DNA from: Nothopassalora personata
Lineage: Eukaryota; Ascomycota; Dothideomycetes; Mycosphaerellales; Mycosphaerellaceae
DNA: 64,000 bases
Assembly: GCA_033816765.1 (NCBI GenBank)
Contig: CM066289.1
Coordinates: 744,001 to 808,000, forward strand
Reading direction: 5' to 3'
Shown here: positions 53,174 through 64,000 of the stretch, piece after piece
Layout of the letters: each line of letters opens with the position of its first letter
Numbering within the stretch: the stretch's first letter is position 1
The notes under the pieces: model-generated
Seen by the model: the letters and a program-made list of their open reading frames with translations, nothing else
Database searches by the model: none
What the model was told of the DNA's origin: nothing
Program-made: the position numbers and the translations under genes

Positions 53174-54750
53174 AAGAAGGTAGCAGGGCTGGATTGATGC
53201 AACAACTCGATCCAATGATGTGACTGAGGTACAGCTTTTAGAGTGCACGACCTCCTACGTACACCTGAAATAACGTGAAGTGCCAACCCCTTCCCGCATA
53301 CAAGCCATAAGTTGCTACAGAGTTAGTTAGCTTTGCGGTCGACAGGACTACCAAGCCGTTTTCTAGAAGTCGTGCAATCAGCTCCGGGCCTCTTCCGCAA
53401 CAGGAACGTGTCGCAGCGTGCAGATGCCATCACCACAGTAGCTCATTCTGGCCTCGGAGACTTTCCACGTGGCCGCAACCAAAGCGCTCGAACTCTGAAA
53501 GTGCGCCTTATCACACTTACCGAAGGATGGACCTCGCGCATAACAGACTCATCGACGGCGCAACGCTATCATCTAGCAGGCTCCACAAGTGTGCTCAACA
53601 GATGTGTATAGCTAGTGGCCCACGTGGGCGTGCTGGAACATAGGCCAGGATACATATAGATCCCGGACCCTGTAAGCACGTGTCGATGCCACAAGGATAC
53701 TTCGATACATTTTCTGTTCTCAAGTACTGCCACACGACAAAACAATCGAACATGATTTCAACAGTCTGTGACATATCGACATGCTCAATAATCCCATGTG
53801 GGATCGAGGCCTGGTGAGATAGTCACCATTCTCTACAGGAGTCTGCACGACGCCGCCGCAGGACCGAATGAGTCAATGCTTATTGTTGAGCAAACGAGTC
53901 ATTCATCTGTCGGGACATACATTTTGCCAGTTGCCAATCAACCTCATCAGGACCTACTCCTCTTGCCCGCACTTCATCCAGCTAATACGTGCACACGACC
54001 AAAATTTCGTTGCCAGCAAAGGACAGATTGGGGCCGCAAATGCTCTCGAAGAAGACTTCTCGGGCAGGCGAGATGGTCAAACGATGCCCCCATGTCATTG
54101 TAACATTGTATGCGCCTATGACAGAAGGAGGCTATCTAGGTTTTTCCGACAATGATCGGATGTAGTCAAGCCAAGAGAACGTTACGATTTGAATTCTTTC
54201 TGATTCGGAGACTAAATGGTGCATGATCGAGCCAGTACCAGTTATTGGGCATAGTAGAAAGTATTCTGTTATACGACAGCATCTTGAGCTTAAGCATAAA
54301 TCTCCAGAGACACGTTGACGAACACCTTGTCCACTTCGACTGGCGGGCATCAGTCCCATCGGCAGAAGAGCCGTGGATAGGCGTCGATAGTCCCAGCTCA
54401 ACACAGGAAAGTGGCTTGCGGGTTATGCCAAAACCATCGTCATTAATTCACGTAGTAGTACTTGCCGCACAAGTCTATAATTCCATCCCACACCCATGCA
54501 AAGCGTACACAGCTGCGTTTGCTCCCAAACAATCGCCGTAAGCAACTGCTATGCTATCCTACGCCGAACTCCTCGCTCGACAAAAGCTCGTAATACATTT
54601 CGAGGGCGTGTATCTCATATCCTTTTCCCAACGCCATCGCTAACATCAAGAAGTACTAAATCATTTGCGCCGATAATTTCTTCGCCTGCGTGAAGCATCT
54701 CATCAAAGTGTACCATCCCAGTGACAATATCCCAACGGCAGATCATCATA
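53174..54750. other. Intergenic, convergent 3' region
   Basis: Between the ends of the OTU gene and the forkhead gene. 1.6 kb with only short overlapping frames; no gene recognised. Confidence 0.35.
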
Positions 54751-57700
54751 CTATGATGTCCTCTGTCTCTTGGAATCGTCATCCTTCTCTTCATCCGTCT
54801 CGGCGGCACGTTTCACACCTGCAGACTGCGGGCGAGGCTCCTGTGCGTCCAAGTCTACCACCATCGGCTCCGCACTTGACGTAGCGTTAGACGGACACTC
54901 CTGCTTTCCGAGCGCTGGTGGTGACATTGCTGCGCCATCAGTCTTTGTCAGGGCAGGTGGCGGGCCGGGTACAGGTGAAATTGCTACGCCATTCGCTGTG
55001 GCAGGCGGCGCCGTCGATGCATTACCGGTAAGTGGGTTGGCGATGGTAGAATCATTGCTCTGTACAGGTATCACGCTGGCTGTTGGGAACTGCAGCGTGC
55101 TTGCACTGTCGCTCTTGCCATGTTGCAGAGCAGGAGCAGGAGCAGGAGCCGACGCCGGTGTAGGCCCGGAATTTTGGCTCATTGGTGCCATAGATGCAGG
55201 CGCTCCCTTGGTCTCCTGGAGTGGCGCCGGAGACCTCGGTTCAGCCACTGTAGGTGTTTGGTGGGCCGCTGACGCAGCGGTGTGCGCATTTGGGCCATTT
55301 GCAGCAGGTTGGACGTTCTGAGACGTCCGCTGACCTGCTTCAATAGATCCATTTGGTCGTGGTACAGACGGAAAGGCCATGGGAGCAGCACCGATCGCAG
55401 CCTGGGGGCTGCGAGACGGTGGAGGCATCCTGTTCGGCGCCGCGTTGCCTCCCGGTGCAGCTTGTGGCGGCTGGGCAATACCTGCCGACGAGGGACCACC
55501 ATGAGCCATTGCTGGCTGTGGAGCCGATTGTTGCTGTGTGCTGAGCTGTTGCGGTGGTTGGACTGGACCTTGATGCTGATCCATAGGCTGCTGTTGCTGG
55601 GCTACCAGCTGCGGTTGGCCATTAGGCTGCGGCTGCTGACCTAGAGGCTGCTGACCCTGACCTGTTTGCGTTTGCTGTCCTTGGATGTGTTGACCTTGTG
55701 GCGCTGGCCCTTGAACCTGCTGGCCCTGGGGCGGCGGAGCTTGGGCTTGTTGGTCTTGAAGGCGCGGACCTTGAGGTTGTTGACTTTGATGTGCTGGGTC
55801 CTGGCTCTGCTGCTGACCAGATTGCGCAGGGTGTTGTTGCTGATTTGCTGGCGCACCAGCTCCCGTGGCAGGCGCCGTTACCGCCGCGTTCGCTTGATCC
55901 GACAAGAATCTATCAAAAATCGCTTTCATGGAAGGAAATGGTTCCAGCTTGTCTTCCCCGGGTCTCAGGTCGACAGGGTCGCCTTGGCCGTTTGAGGTGA
56001 TGTACGAATAATATCCTACTGCACGAACAAATCCATCCTCTCGTGACTTGTACTCTTCCGAGCCGATCGCATGTCCGGCAAGCCAGTGTGAACGGAAGTT
56101 CATGATGGCATTGACTTGGCGCGTCAGCGGTGTCTCTGCTGGCGGCGGTGGTGGATGAGGGTTGCCTCCGTTCTGACAATGTGGCGGCGCGCCACCTTGG
56201 TGTCCACCGTACTGGCCATTGGGACCACCTGGATAGGGGCTGTAGTAGTTGCCCTGTCCATTGTACTGCTGTTGACCATTGCCATTGGGCTGCCCATAGT
56301 TTCCAGCATATCCGGGTTGCCCATATGGTGGCTGCATTTGCCCGTCTTGCATTGGACGATTCGGCGGTGGAGGTGACTTGCGCTTTTTATTGTCGAGAGG
56401 ATGATCGAAGTTGATGCGCCAGAATTTGCCTTTACCACTCTTGCCTGCATCAACAAAGCGCTCACATGAGAGTAAATTGTGCCTGACACTGCTTTGCCAG
56501 CCGATGGAACCGACTCGATACTTGTAGTAGGGCCACCGTTTCTGAATTTTGTCGTAGATCGTCTGCAGATCAGCTTGACCACCCTCAATACTGGAGAGAA
56601 TCTCATCGATGATGTAGATGTAGGTCATGCTAGGTTTCTTGAGATCTTCTTCCGTGAATTCAGCTTCAGGTTTGATGGGCGATGGAGACTTTTGACGAGG
56701 TCGCGCCTGTGCAAAGGCAAGCATCGCATCAATCGGAAGCGGTGTTTGACTCTCTTGCCCTTGGGAGTCTCTCTGTGGCATTTGGGCACCTCCTTCGATG
56801 GTCGGTCTTCCACTGGCCTCAATGCTGGGCAGTGGTAGGTCTGGCGGCTGTTCACCTCTAGCTGCGGCCTTGGCCTGAAGGTCTCTCTGTCGTTGCTCGT
56901 GTCGGACTTCTGCGAGCAACGTGTTGAGGTCGGGTATTGGCTCGTTGCGGCGCTCATACTCGCGCCTCTTCCGCTTGACTCCAGATTCATCGCGCTTGGA
57001 CAGAAGGCCATTCTTTGGTGGTCGACCAGGACCTTTGCGTTTCTCTGGCATCTGTTCCGGAGCCAAGTCCGCCAGCACTGATCCTGGTTCAAGGTTGATC
57101 GGCACCACAGGTGGCGAAGCTTGTTCAGACTTGGCCTTAGGCTCTTTGGCCGCTTCCGTGCCAGCTTCAGGCGCGGCAGCTTTTGGCTTCTTGCCTTTCT
57201 CTGGCTTCTTCGAGACTTCAGGTGAGCCTGCAACCTCTTCTCGATTTCGCGCATTTTTGGCCTTCGCCTTCCCGGTTGGCTTCTCGCCTTTGTGCTTGCC
57301 CTTGCCATTAACAGCACTCTTGACCTTCGCGGGCTCGGGCTCTTGCTTAGTGGACTTCTTAGGCCTCTTCAGCTTGAGCTTGACTTTCGGCCGCTTGGCT
57401 TCTTCGCTCTCCTCTGCGTCCGCAGTACTTGAAGCGCGACGAGTGCGACTCGTTGCAGGAGAGGCACCGGCTTCGACGTCATCGAGATTGTCCTCGTTCT
57501 CCTCTTCTTCCGTTCTTGGAAGCTGGAAATCGAACTTGAGAGTCGAGATCCAGATCTCATCATCATGCTGCAGTGCAACCTCTGAACCTTTGGGATGATA
57601 CACCTCGTTCACGACAGCACCGTTGCCAACGACGCGTAGTATCCACCGCTCATCGTTCCAATAGTTATACGTGAAGATCAGGTGCTCTCGCGAGATTTTG

Positions 57701-58770
57701 GTAATGTCCTCTGGGAGAGCGGGATGGACAGGTAATGCAGCCCATTCATGAGAATCAGGTCGATTGTCCACTGGTTCGGTGTTCAAGATAGCGTCTTCCG
57801 GGAGCGTATACAAATCCCGAGGCGCAATCGAGTTTGCTGAAGAGGAATTGCCCTTCTTACGGCGACGGCGACGACCGGTTGACGAGAGCTGTTCATCCAC
57901 AATGAAGGCCACAGGACCGCCTTGCTCGCTGAAGGTGCTCAACGCTCCCAGTGCGGGACGACCTTTGAGGTCTTCACCAACTTCGTCCTCGTCACCAGGT
58001 TGCGAGGGCTGGCTGGGCTCTTGTTGATAGGCGGCAAGTGAAGCGCGGGCTTTCGCTTCTTCCTTTGCTTTCTTCCTTTCAGCCTTGTACGCTGCCAGGT
58101 ACTGGGCGTCACGCTGGATGATGAGGTTGAGGGAGGTGATGACGCAGTAGCTGTTGCTGAATCGCAGCATCGCATATCCTTCATGTTCGTCATCATCGTC
58201 CTCGCTCACTGCGCTTCCAACACCAAGCAGGTCGTCACCGGTTCCCACGTTCTGTCCAGTCCAGTCGCTCGAGTCATTCAGAGTGTCGTGTCCAAAGCTA
58301 TCTTGTTCCAACTTTATCGCTACGCACTGAGACCCGTCCGCGGGCTCAGGTACAGGTAGCTGAGGATCAAAGTGAGGATCATCATTGCTGAAGATGTCAA
58401 GATCTGCACTCTTCAGAAGGTTGTCGGCTGGGAGCTGGGTGGCATGCACGTTCACAGGGCCGTTGGTGGTGTCGCGGAGGTTGCTTAGCGTGCTGTGGTC
58501 GGTGACGCGGGTGGGGGTGTCTGGCAGCGACATGTGCTCGGTTACAAGCGGTGTGTGCTTCGCGACCGGTGGTGAGCGTGAGTGCACGGGTGGAGGAGGA
58601 GGAGGCGGTGGTGGCGTCTGCGCTTTAGTGGCAGGCACATGAAGATCGGGCACTGTCATCTCGGCCACCGCATCAGTGACTGCGGCAGGCGGTGCTGGGG
58701 ATCGTGATCGTGAATGCAGGTCGAGGTTGGGCTGTGATGCGGCAAGTACGCCGGTGTGGTTACTTTCCAT
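54751..58770 (-). CDS. FHA-forkhead transcription factor, FHL1-like
   Basis: A single 4-kb exon on the minus strand, 1,339 aa, ATG 58770. Pro-rich N-terminus (a run of nine Pro around residues 50-60). An FHA domain appears split: first strands at ~200 (YAMLRFSNSYCVITSLNLIIQR), then an insert of ~130 disordered residues, then the phosphopeptide-binding part at ~355 (ISREHLIFTYNYWNDERW, LQHDDEIWI). A basic Lys/Pro linker leads to the winged-helix DNA-binding domain at ~713-792 (KPSMTYIYIIDEILSS, GWQSSVRHNLLSCERF, GKFWRINFDH). The last ~450 residues are Gln/Pro/Ala-rich (activation-type). FHA plus forkhead in this order, with the insert, resembles yeast Fhl1, which controls ribosomal protein genes; orthology is inference. 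Confidence 0.9.
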   Translation of the reverse strand: MESNHTGVLAASQPNLDLHSRSRSPAPPAAVTDAVAEMTVPDLHVPATKAQTPPPPPPPPPVHSRSPPVAKHTPLVTEHMSLPDTPTRVTDHSTLSNLRDTTNGPVNVHATQLPADNLLKSADLDIFSNDDPHFDPQLPVPEPADGSQCVAIKLEQDSFGHDTLNDSSDWTGQNVGTGDDLLGVGSAVSEDDDDEHEGYAMLRFSNSYCVITSLNLIIQRDAQYLAAYKAERKKAKEEAKARASLAAYQQEPSQPSQPGDEDEVGEDLKGRPALGALSTFSEQGGPVAFIVDEQLSSTGRRRRRKKGNSSSANSIAPRDLYTLPEDAILNTEPVDNRPDSHEWAALPVHPALPEDITKISREHLIFTYNYWNDERWILRVVGNGAVVNEVYHPKGSEVALQHDDEIWISTLKFDFQLPRTEEEENEDNLDDVEAGASPATSRTRRASSTADAEESEEAKRPKVKLKLKRPKKSTKQEPEPAKVKSAVNGKGKHKGEKPTGKAKAKNARNREEVAGSPEVSKKPEKGKKPKAAAPEAGTEAAKEPKAKSEQASPPVVPINLEPGSVLADLAPEQMPEKRKGPGRPPKNGLLSKRDESGVKRKRREYERRNEPIPDLNTLLAEVRHEQRQRDLQAKAAARGEQPPDLPLPSIEASGRPTIEGGAQMPQRDSQGQESQTPLPIDAMLAFAQARPRQKSPSPIKPEAEFTEEDLKKPSMTYIYIIDEILSSIEGGQADLQTIYDKIQKRWPYYKYRVGSIGWQSSVRHNLLSCERFVDAGKSGKGKFWRINFDHPLDNKKRKSPPPPNRPMQDGQMQPPYGQPGYAGNYGQPNGNGQQQYNGQGNYYSPYPGGPNGQYGGHQGGAPPHCQNGGNPHPPPPPAETPLTRQVNAIMNFRSHWLAGHAIGSEEYKSREDGFVRAVGYYSYITSNGQGDPVDLRPGEDKLEPFPSMKAIFDRFLSDQANAAVTAPATGAGAPANQQQHPAQSGQQQSQDPAHQSQQPQGPRLQDQQAQAPPPQGQQVQGPAPQGQHIQGQQTQTGQGQQPLGQQPQPNGQPQLVAQQQQPMDQHQGPVQPPQQLSTQQQSAPQPAMAHGGPSSAGIAQPPQAAPGGNAAPNRMPPPSRSPQAAIGAAPMAFPSVPRPNGSIEAGQRTSQNVQPAANGPNAHTAASAAHQTPTVAEPRSPAPLQETKGAPASMAPMSQNSGPTPASAPAPAPALQHGKSDSASTLQFPTASVIPVQSNDSTIANPLTGNASTAPPATANGVAISPVPGPPPALTKTDGAAMSPPALGKQECPSNATSSAEPMVVDLDAQEPRPQSAGVKRAAETDEEKDDDSKRQRTS

Positions 58771-60240
58771 CGTTTCACGTGATGCCTGGCGAGGACCAGC
58801 TTCATTGTCTATTGCGCTGCCTTGATATGATCCAGACGAAGACGCTTGCTGTTGCGATTGCCCTGGTCTGTACCGCCTTGCGCTGTCTCGCGTGTCTCTC
58901 TCTCTGCTCTTTGCAAACGTGTGCCAACTACGGACAGTGCGGTCTGCATGTGCAGGTGGCAGGTCTGACTAGTCCTGCTGCTCAGAGTCTGGCTTTGTCT
59001 GTCGTGAAGCAGGTAAGTGAATGGTCGCGGTAGAGGAGCAGAGGTTAGTTAGCCTGCTACAGGCCATCCTGGAACTTTGTCGCCGGGAAGTGAAGCCCGC
59101 GCGCTACTCCGCTTGGCCAATCAAGAGTCGTCTGTCAAGATCGGCATCGCGCTATTTTGTCCGTGCTCCCATGGCCCCTCTGCGAGTACACCCGTACACT
59201 TTGCTCTCTGCTTATTGCTGAGAACAGCATTGGCTTCTGTCAGGGTTGAAGGTGCTCATGCTCAACTGCGAATAACATGAGAATACATGTACATCCATGA
59301 GCTGCGTGATCACGGTGAGTCTGCAATCTCTCCTCCACATCTCCCCTCAACCACTTCCTGGCAGGATCGACCTCATTGTGGCAGCAACCAGGTAGCAACA
59401 GCTTTGACGTACCTCCAATTCAGGTTGACCTTGTGCCCATTCCCTTTGCTTGCAGTGCCATGAACGTCAGCTTATCCTCCTTTGCCCTGGGTGACAAGAC
59501 CGTGCTGCTCGCGCCGGGCTTGTAGAGGTCGCTACGGAACTGCCCAAAACTGCACAAAGCGCCAAGGTATTCCAATAGCTTGGGCTTGACCTCAAGAATT
59601 GCCTCATGATAGTTGTCGAGATATAGACTAGGTCCGGTAGGCTATCGAAAGACATAGAGACGCCACGACTGCAACGCCGAGATCAGGGCAAGACCGGTGC
59701 ACTCATTGCTTGGTTGGACACATCGATTAGGTCTGGGAAGGGGGACAGCAGAGACCCTGCCTTTCGACCTCGAACTGTGACCGCTTCTTGTATTATGCAG
59801 CAAACATGGCATGAACACTGAGCAAAGATCGGATCGAAGGCCGACGGCGTTGCTCCCGAGCATCCAGAGCGAAGGGTACCTTACATATGACTGCCAGCCT
59901 GCACATTTTGCTTGGAGACTTGATCAGTTGCCAGGACCGCCGATCCGATCACAGCTGATTCGTGGTCAGACAGATAGCTGCTGTGCTCATGGTAGGAAGC
60001 AACGACTTACCTGCCTTTGCACATTGCGCCGGCCCAAATCAACCCTCGTGAATGCGCTGAACATGAGCATCGACTTCTGCGCAGCCTCGCATCACATCAA
60101 TTGAGCATTTCAAGCTCAGCACCTATATCAGTGCTGTCAGGGCAGCGAAGCACTCGTTGTGAGTGTTGGCGGACTTGACTGGCAACAATACATAGCGTGC
60201 AGCATTCCCTTGGCATCACGGTCGACCTGATATCATCACC
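58771..60240. other. Divergent promoter region, 1.5 kb
   Basis: Lies between the forkhead and 2-oxoglutarate oxygenase starts. No coding signal; a long upstream region fits a regulated transcription-factor gene. Confidence 0.35.
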
Positions 60241-61082
60241 ATGGCCCCGAAAGGTAAAGCCGGCAAGAAGTCTACATCCTCTGCGCCATTGGCAACGACT
60301 GCAAAGAACACGCAGACGCCAGACTGGCCACCTATGCGACCTGTCTTACCATCTGAAGACTTGGAACTGAATGTCTTGTGGCACGATCAGATACTTACGA
60401 TCCCTCGATTGTGGACGACGAGCCTCTGCGAGACATACGTCAGCTTTCTGTCCGGGCTTTCGATGACCACTACACCGGCAAAGCCGAAGAGGGGAGACGC
60501 TGTCCGCGTGAACGACAGATACCAAATTGACGATCCGAATTTCGCCGAGCAGCTATGGTCAGGGACAGCATTGAAGGACCTGGTCAGCACAGCTACACTC
60601 AACGGAGTGGCAATGTCGGACGATACGAAGCGCAGACTTTGGGGCGGCGAGGTCTTGGGCCTGAATAGCAACATTCGTATCTACAGGTATTCGAGAGGTC
60701 AATTCTTCGACCAGCATTGTAAGTACACCTCTCTCATGGCATGTGAAGCACGAGGCGTGAACTCTGACGTTCCACAGACGACGAATCGAACAATGTGAGC
60801 TATCCGTCTGCGACTTCTCCAGACGCAATACCGGCAAAGACGACCTGGACCCTTCTGCTATATTTGAGCTCTCCCGCGACAGGCTGCAAGGGCGGCGAGA
60901 CAGTCTTTTACCCAGAGCCTCCGAACAAACGCGAGACGGCGCCTCTGCCAGTGGTAGCAGGTCTTCAAGTCGGCATGGCGCTCCTGCATCGGCATGGGAG
61001 AGACTGTCTCTTACATGAAGGACGAGAAGTGACTGAGGGTGAGAAGTGGGTGATCAGGAGTGATCTGTGTGTCAAACATTAG
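60241..61082 (+). CDS. 2-oxoglutarate/Fe(II) dioxygenase, prolyl 4-hydroxylase-like
   Basis: Exon 1 is 60241-60718; a 59-nt intron (GTAAGT...CACAG) is followed by 60778-61082; 260 aa. The iron site is complete: His and Asp of QHYDESN (the Tyr codon is split by the intron) and the distal His in LLHEGREVTEG, followed by KWVIRSDLCV carrying the 2-oxoglutarate-binding Arg. The double-stranded beta-helix core includes IRIYRYSRGQFFDQH, TWTLLLYLSSP and GGETVFYP. The N-terminus is Lys/Ser/Ala-rich without a signal peptide, so the enzyme is intracellular. The small size resembles fungal P4H-like enzymes of unknown substrate rather than ribosomal Tpa1/Ofd1. Confidence 0.9.
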
Positions 61083-61536
61083 GTCAGTCAGAGAGTGTAG
61101 CCATTCTCTTCATCATATCTACGAGAGCACAACAGTATACCACAGATTTAAGTGGTTGCCGTGCAATGCAGTCTATGTTGCACAGCAGGCGGCACCTCGC
61201 TAGCACATCTTACTCCACTGTGTCTGTGATCGATTACACGTGGAATCGGGTTACACCTGCATCCCACCGACTTCACCTGACAACTTTCTGTACTTCATCA
61301 CCAAGCTTTTGCTTTCTTTCCCCTTCGCCATGTGTTCCATAGAAGGATAAAATGAATAGACTACGAAGTCACGAAGTCCGAAAGCTTGGCATCACATCGT
61401 AGGAGACGTTCCCGCCACCTCAATCCCTGTCATCGGTCTGGCTAACACATCAGATCACAGCTCAGCAATCGTTCTCGCGCTCCTCGCAATTTGGTTCTTT
61501 CTGAACGGTATCTGGTGGGCCCCCAACGACGACAAC
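61083..61536. other. Intergenic
   Basis: Short gap between two same-strand genes. A frame open upstream of 61537 encodes a hydrophobic stretch (AIVLALLAIWFFLNGIWW) but has no ATG; I treat it as leader sequence. Confidence 0.3.
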
Positions 61537-62490
61537 ATGGGCAGCGCAACCCCCAGAAAGCCACTCTACAGATACGAAGCAGTCCATGGCCTCTTCCTCC
61601 AGGACGATCCCAAGACCGACTGGAACACTTTCGAATATGTACGTCCTTCCTAAACGCCCCCCCCCACAAAAGACCAAGGAACTAAGTCGCGTATCTAGAT
61701 GAAACACAACTTCGGCCTCATCTCCCGCCCCTACCCCTCCGACACACCCTCCACCACCCCAGATCCAGACTGGCTCCGCTTCTTCCGCTACATTTCCCAC
61801 CTCCAATCCACAGCCTCATCCGGAGTCTCCTACAAACTCCTCTACCTCGGCCGGCACGGCGAAGGTTTCCACAACGTCGCCGAGTCCAAGTACGGCACGC
61901 AACTCTGGGATAACTATTGGTCCAAACTCGAAGGTGACGGCGAACTTTTCTGGTCGGACGCTCATTTGACAGAACTGGGGAAATCCCAAGCATTAGAGGC
62001 GCATAATTTCATGGGTGAGCAGATCGCGTGGGCCAAAATGCCGGCGCCCGAGGCGTATGTTGTCAGTCCGATGTTCAGGTGTTTGCAGACTGCAAATATC
62101 ACTTTCCAGAAGGTGGCGTTGCCGGAGGGGAGGGAGTTCAGGCCTGTGATCAAGGAACTTGCTCGTGAAGTGCTGGGTGTTCATACGTGTGACAGGAGAA
62201 GCACCAAGTCTTACATTCATGAACATTTCCCTAGCTGGGAATTTGAAGGGGGGTTCAAGGAGGATGATGAATTGTGGTTGCCGGATCATCGGGAGACGCA
62301 TGAGGAGCATGATATCAGGACTACAGAGCTGCTTGATGACATCTGGGAAGAGTATGCAGGGAAGACGGTGATGAGTTTGACGATTCATTCGGGGGCTATT
62401 GCGAGCCATTTGAGGGTTTATGGGCATAGAGAGTTTAGGTTGCCGACGGGTGGGATGATTCCTGTGCTGGTCAAGGCAACAAGACTGTGA
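61537..62490 (+). CDS. Histidine phosphatase superfamily protein, PMU1-like
   Basis: Exon 1 is 61537-61638 (MGSATPRKPLYRYEAVHGLF); a 60-nt intron (GTACGT...TCTAG) is followed by 61699-62490; 297 aa, the size of yeast Pmu1. Catalytic features: the phosphohistidine motif LGRHGEGFHN near residue 85, AYVVSPMFRCLQTA with the second conserved Arg, and the distal His in SLTIHSGAIASHLR. The acid region reads EHDIRTTELLDDIWEEY. Likely a cytosolic phosphatase rather than a true phosphoglycerate mutase. The conserved start after the intron-proximal exon argues against using the upstream hydrophobic frame. Confidence 0.9.
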
Positions 62491-63191
62491 TGAGTAGTGA
62501 GTGATAGTGAGCTCGAAGCTCTTCTGTCGCGTTAGGTTGATTCCGCGACTTATTTAGCTCCCAGCTTCTCAAGGCTACAGTACATCGTTGAAGCCGAGTG
62601 CAGTATTGATCAAGACATAGCCGATGCAAGTAGCCTTGGTGGTGGTCTACGGAAACAGGAGTTGTCTTCCGGAAACGGGTCCACTCTGTGTACATTCGCC
62701 AGTGCTTGATTGGCAGACGTGTCTTCGTGTGTTGTATGGTTCGTGTCTGTCGCACAACTTGCGTCAGACTTCAGGTCTGAACACGCAAGGCACATTTGTG
62801 TCTGCTATGCTCAACGATTCATCTTCGATGCATCAGCGTGTGGACGGTAAATAGTGCTCATCGGTGTATGCGGTGTAGGGACAAGGCGGGAGATGAAGTA
62901 GTGCTCCAAAGCCTAGCTAAGCCGTACAGTAGTACATACCAAGGCCTCACACTCTATACCTCCTGCATATGCAGTAGAGGCAAGTCATCAACTTGAATAT
63001 TGGGTATCGTGTGCGCCGCAAACACAGACATCGGCCAACCGAAAGCAAGCCTGCAAGGCACATTCCCATCCCATTCCATTCCTGATGCCATAATGCCTGC
63101 CGTTGTCACGCCTGCACCGTGAACAAGTTCTATCTGTAAACATGACGCTCCTTCACTCAATACTAACCAATCGTTTCATGCCCCGGTCACT
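62491..63191. other. Convergent 3' intergenic region
   Basis: Between the PMU1-like and kinesin 3' ends; no gene seen. Confidence 0.3.
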
Positions 63192-64000
63192 CTAAGTTCG
63201 CTGGTTGAAGAACCAGCTACTCCGCTTGTTGCCGCTGCTCTCTTGTGACGCTGAGCTCTGTAGTCCAGCGAAAGTGGGGACCGAAGGACCGTCACCGCCC
63301 CCACCTCCACCGCGGAGAGGCTTGGCTATTCGACCGAAGGGGTTGTTGGCGAATGGCCCATTGGTCGGTGCTGGTGATTGTCCAAGACCGCGGGTTGAGC
63401 CTGATTTTGCGGCTTCGAGGCGTTCTTTGACAGCCATGAGTTGGCTTTCAAATCTGGTACACGTTGTCAGCGGGGTCGGGTTAAGATCTTTGGGTAGGTC
63501 GTCATACTTGTGGTTTGCCAGCATCAGCTTCTCCTGGCTCTCTTGCACCAAGCCCTCCAGGCCGCGGATACGCTCGCCACGAGCAACAAGCTTGCGCTCT
63601 GCGATGGCGACCTCCTTCTTGAGCTGAGCGTTCTGCTCCACAAGCTGTCTCTGCACCATCGTCAGCTGTTCCAGATTGCGCTCCAGGAATGCAAGCTTCT
63701 TCTGTTGCTGCTTTGAGTTACTGCTGCGCAATATGGAGTTGTACTGCTCGCGAGTGCTGTCAAGGCTGATTTCGAGCTCCACGACTCGCTCGCAGCGGTT
63801 CTGCAAGTCGCGCATGAGCGACTTCTTGATCGTGTCGAAGTCGGCAAGCTGCTTGCTCACTGTGGCACCATTGCTGCCATTCAAGGTCTGCTTTCGAAGT
63901 GCTTCCAGCTCGTGGCGCATACGAGCATTCTCTTCTTGTTGTCTCGAAATAGTCTTCTGTAGCTCGGACGAATCCACACCGCCGTTCTGTTGTGACTGCA
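63192..64000 (-). CDS. Kinesin-1 heavy chain, C-terminal part (5' part beyond window)
   Basis: Minus-strand gene running off the right edge. Visible: stalk coiled coil (SRQQEENARMRHELEALRKQ, KQLADFDTIKKSLMRDLQNR, CERVVELEISLDSTREQYN), the conserved fungal-kinesin segment KKLAFLERNLEQLTMVQRQL, then a 54-nt intron (63507-63454, GTATGA...ACCAG) and the tail. The tail has GRIAKPLRGGGGG, the autoinhibitory IAK motif of conventional kinesin, and ends SSWFFNQRT. The motor domain is outside the window. Function: plus-end-directed microtubule transport of vesicles and other cargo in hyphae. Confidence 0.93.
   Translation of the reverse strand, partial: QSQQNGGVDSSELQKTISRQQEENARMRHELEALRKQTLNGSNGATVSKQLADFDTIKKSLMRDLQNRCERVVELEISLDSTREQYNSILRSSNSKQQQKKLAFLERNLEQLTMVQRQLVEQNAQLKKEVAIAERKLVARGERIRGLEGLVQESQEKLMLANHKYDDLPKDLNPTPLTTCTRFESQLMAVKERLEAAKSGSTRGLGQSPAPTNGPFANNPFGRIAKPLRGGGGGGDGPSVPTFAGLQSSASQESSGNKRSSWFFNQRT

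Noticed and set aside
56116..57598. Plus-strand frames over the forkhead gene
   Set aside because: Mirror-image reading of the long minus-strand exon with FHA and winged-helix domains.
61350..61536. Membrane-segment frame upstream of the PMU1-like gene
   Set aside because: No ATG in frame, and the family start MGSAT...YRYEAVHG lies at 61537.

Overview
The window is nuclear DNA of a filamentous ascomycete (Pezizomycotina; a Dothideomycete is my best guess). The evidence is genes of 1-4 kb broken by short GT...AG introns of about 45-130 nt with CTRAY-type branch points, a mixture of typical fungal families (fungal kinesin tail with the IAK motif, FHL1-type forkhead, SWI/SNF Ssr3, hyphal GT2 glycosyltransferase) and no operons. 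I see no intact transposon, rRNA, tRNA or CRISPR array. Gene models below were spliced by eye, so exon ends are inferences unless frame continuity is described.

Layout. 0-4.5 kb: 3' end of a DUF917-type gene, a gene-poor stretch with decayed open frames, and an atypical Rho-like GTPase. 4.5-9 kb: a PRPP synthetase with an internal insert, a small unknown protein and an alpha/beta hydrolase. 9.6-15.5 kb: an SRA-domain (5-methylcytosine reader type) protein, a class V PLP enzyme divergent from an interrupted SAM methyltransferase, and a secreted P1/S1 nuclease. 16.2-17.0 kb: a decayed tandem repeat of about 140 bp. 17.8-19.9 kb: the Ssr3/Swp73 chromatin-remodelling subunit followed, in the same frame after one TAG, by a Cys-cluster ORF. 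20-24.3 kb: a divergent AtuA-like/CoA-transferase pair. 24.6-30.4 kb: Guf1, Mad2 and Tam41 housekeeping genes. 33.9-38.9 kb: a large zinc finger-GTPase-RING-patatin protein, the most unusual gene here. 39-46 kb: an uncharacterised nuclear-type protein, a metal-dependent amidohydrolase, a small mitochondrial protein and an unknown acidic protein. 48.5-53.2 kb: the GT2 glycosyltransferase and an OTU deubiquitinase. 54.7-64 kb: FHL1-like forkhead factor, 2-oxoglutarate oxygenase, PMU1-like phosphatase and the C-terminal part of kinesin-1.

Most genes are unrelated housekeeping functions that happen to be adjacent. Plausible functional links from layout are the AtuA/CoA-transferase pair (divergent, sharing a 0.5-kb promoter region) and possibly the aminotransferase/methyltransferase pair. 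The best candidates for something new are the patatin-GTPase protein with a substituted nucleophile serine, the decayed repeat array at 16.3-17.0 kb, the Rho-like GTPase with altered switch residues, and two ORFs interrupted by single in-frame TAG codons.
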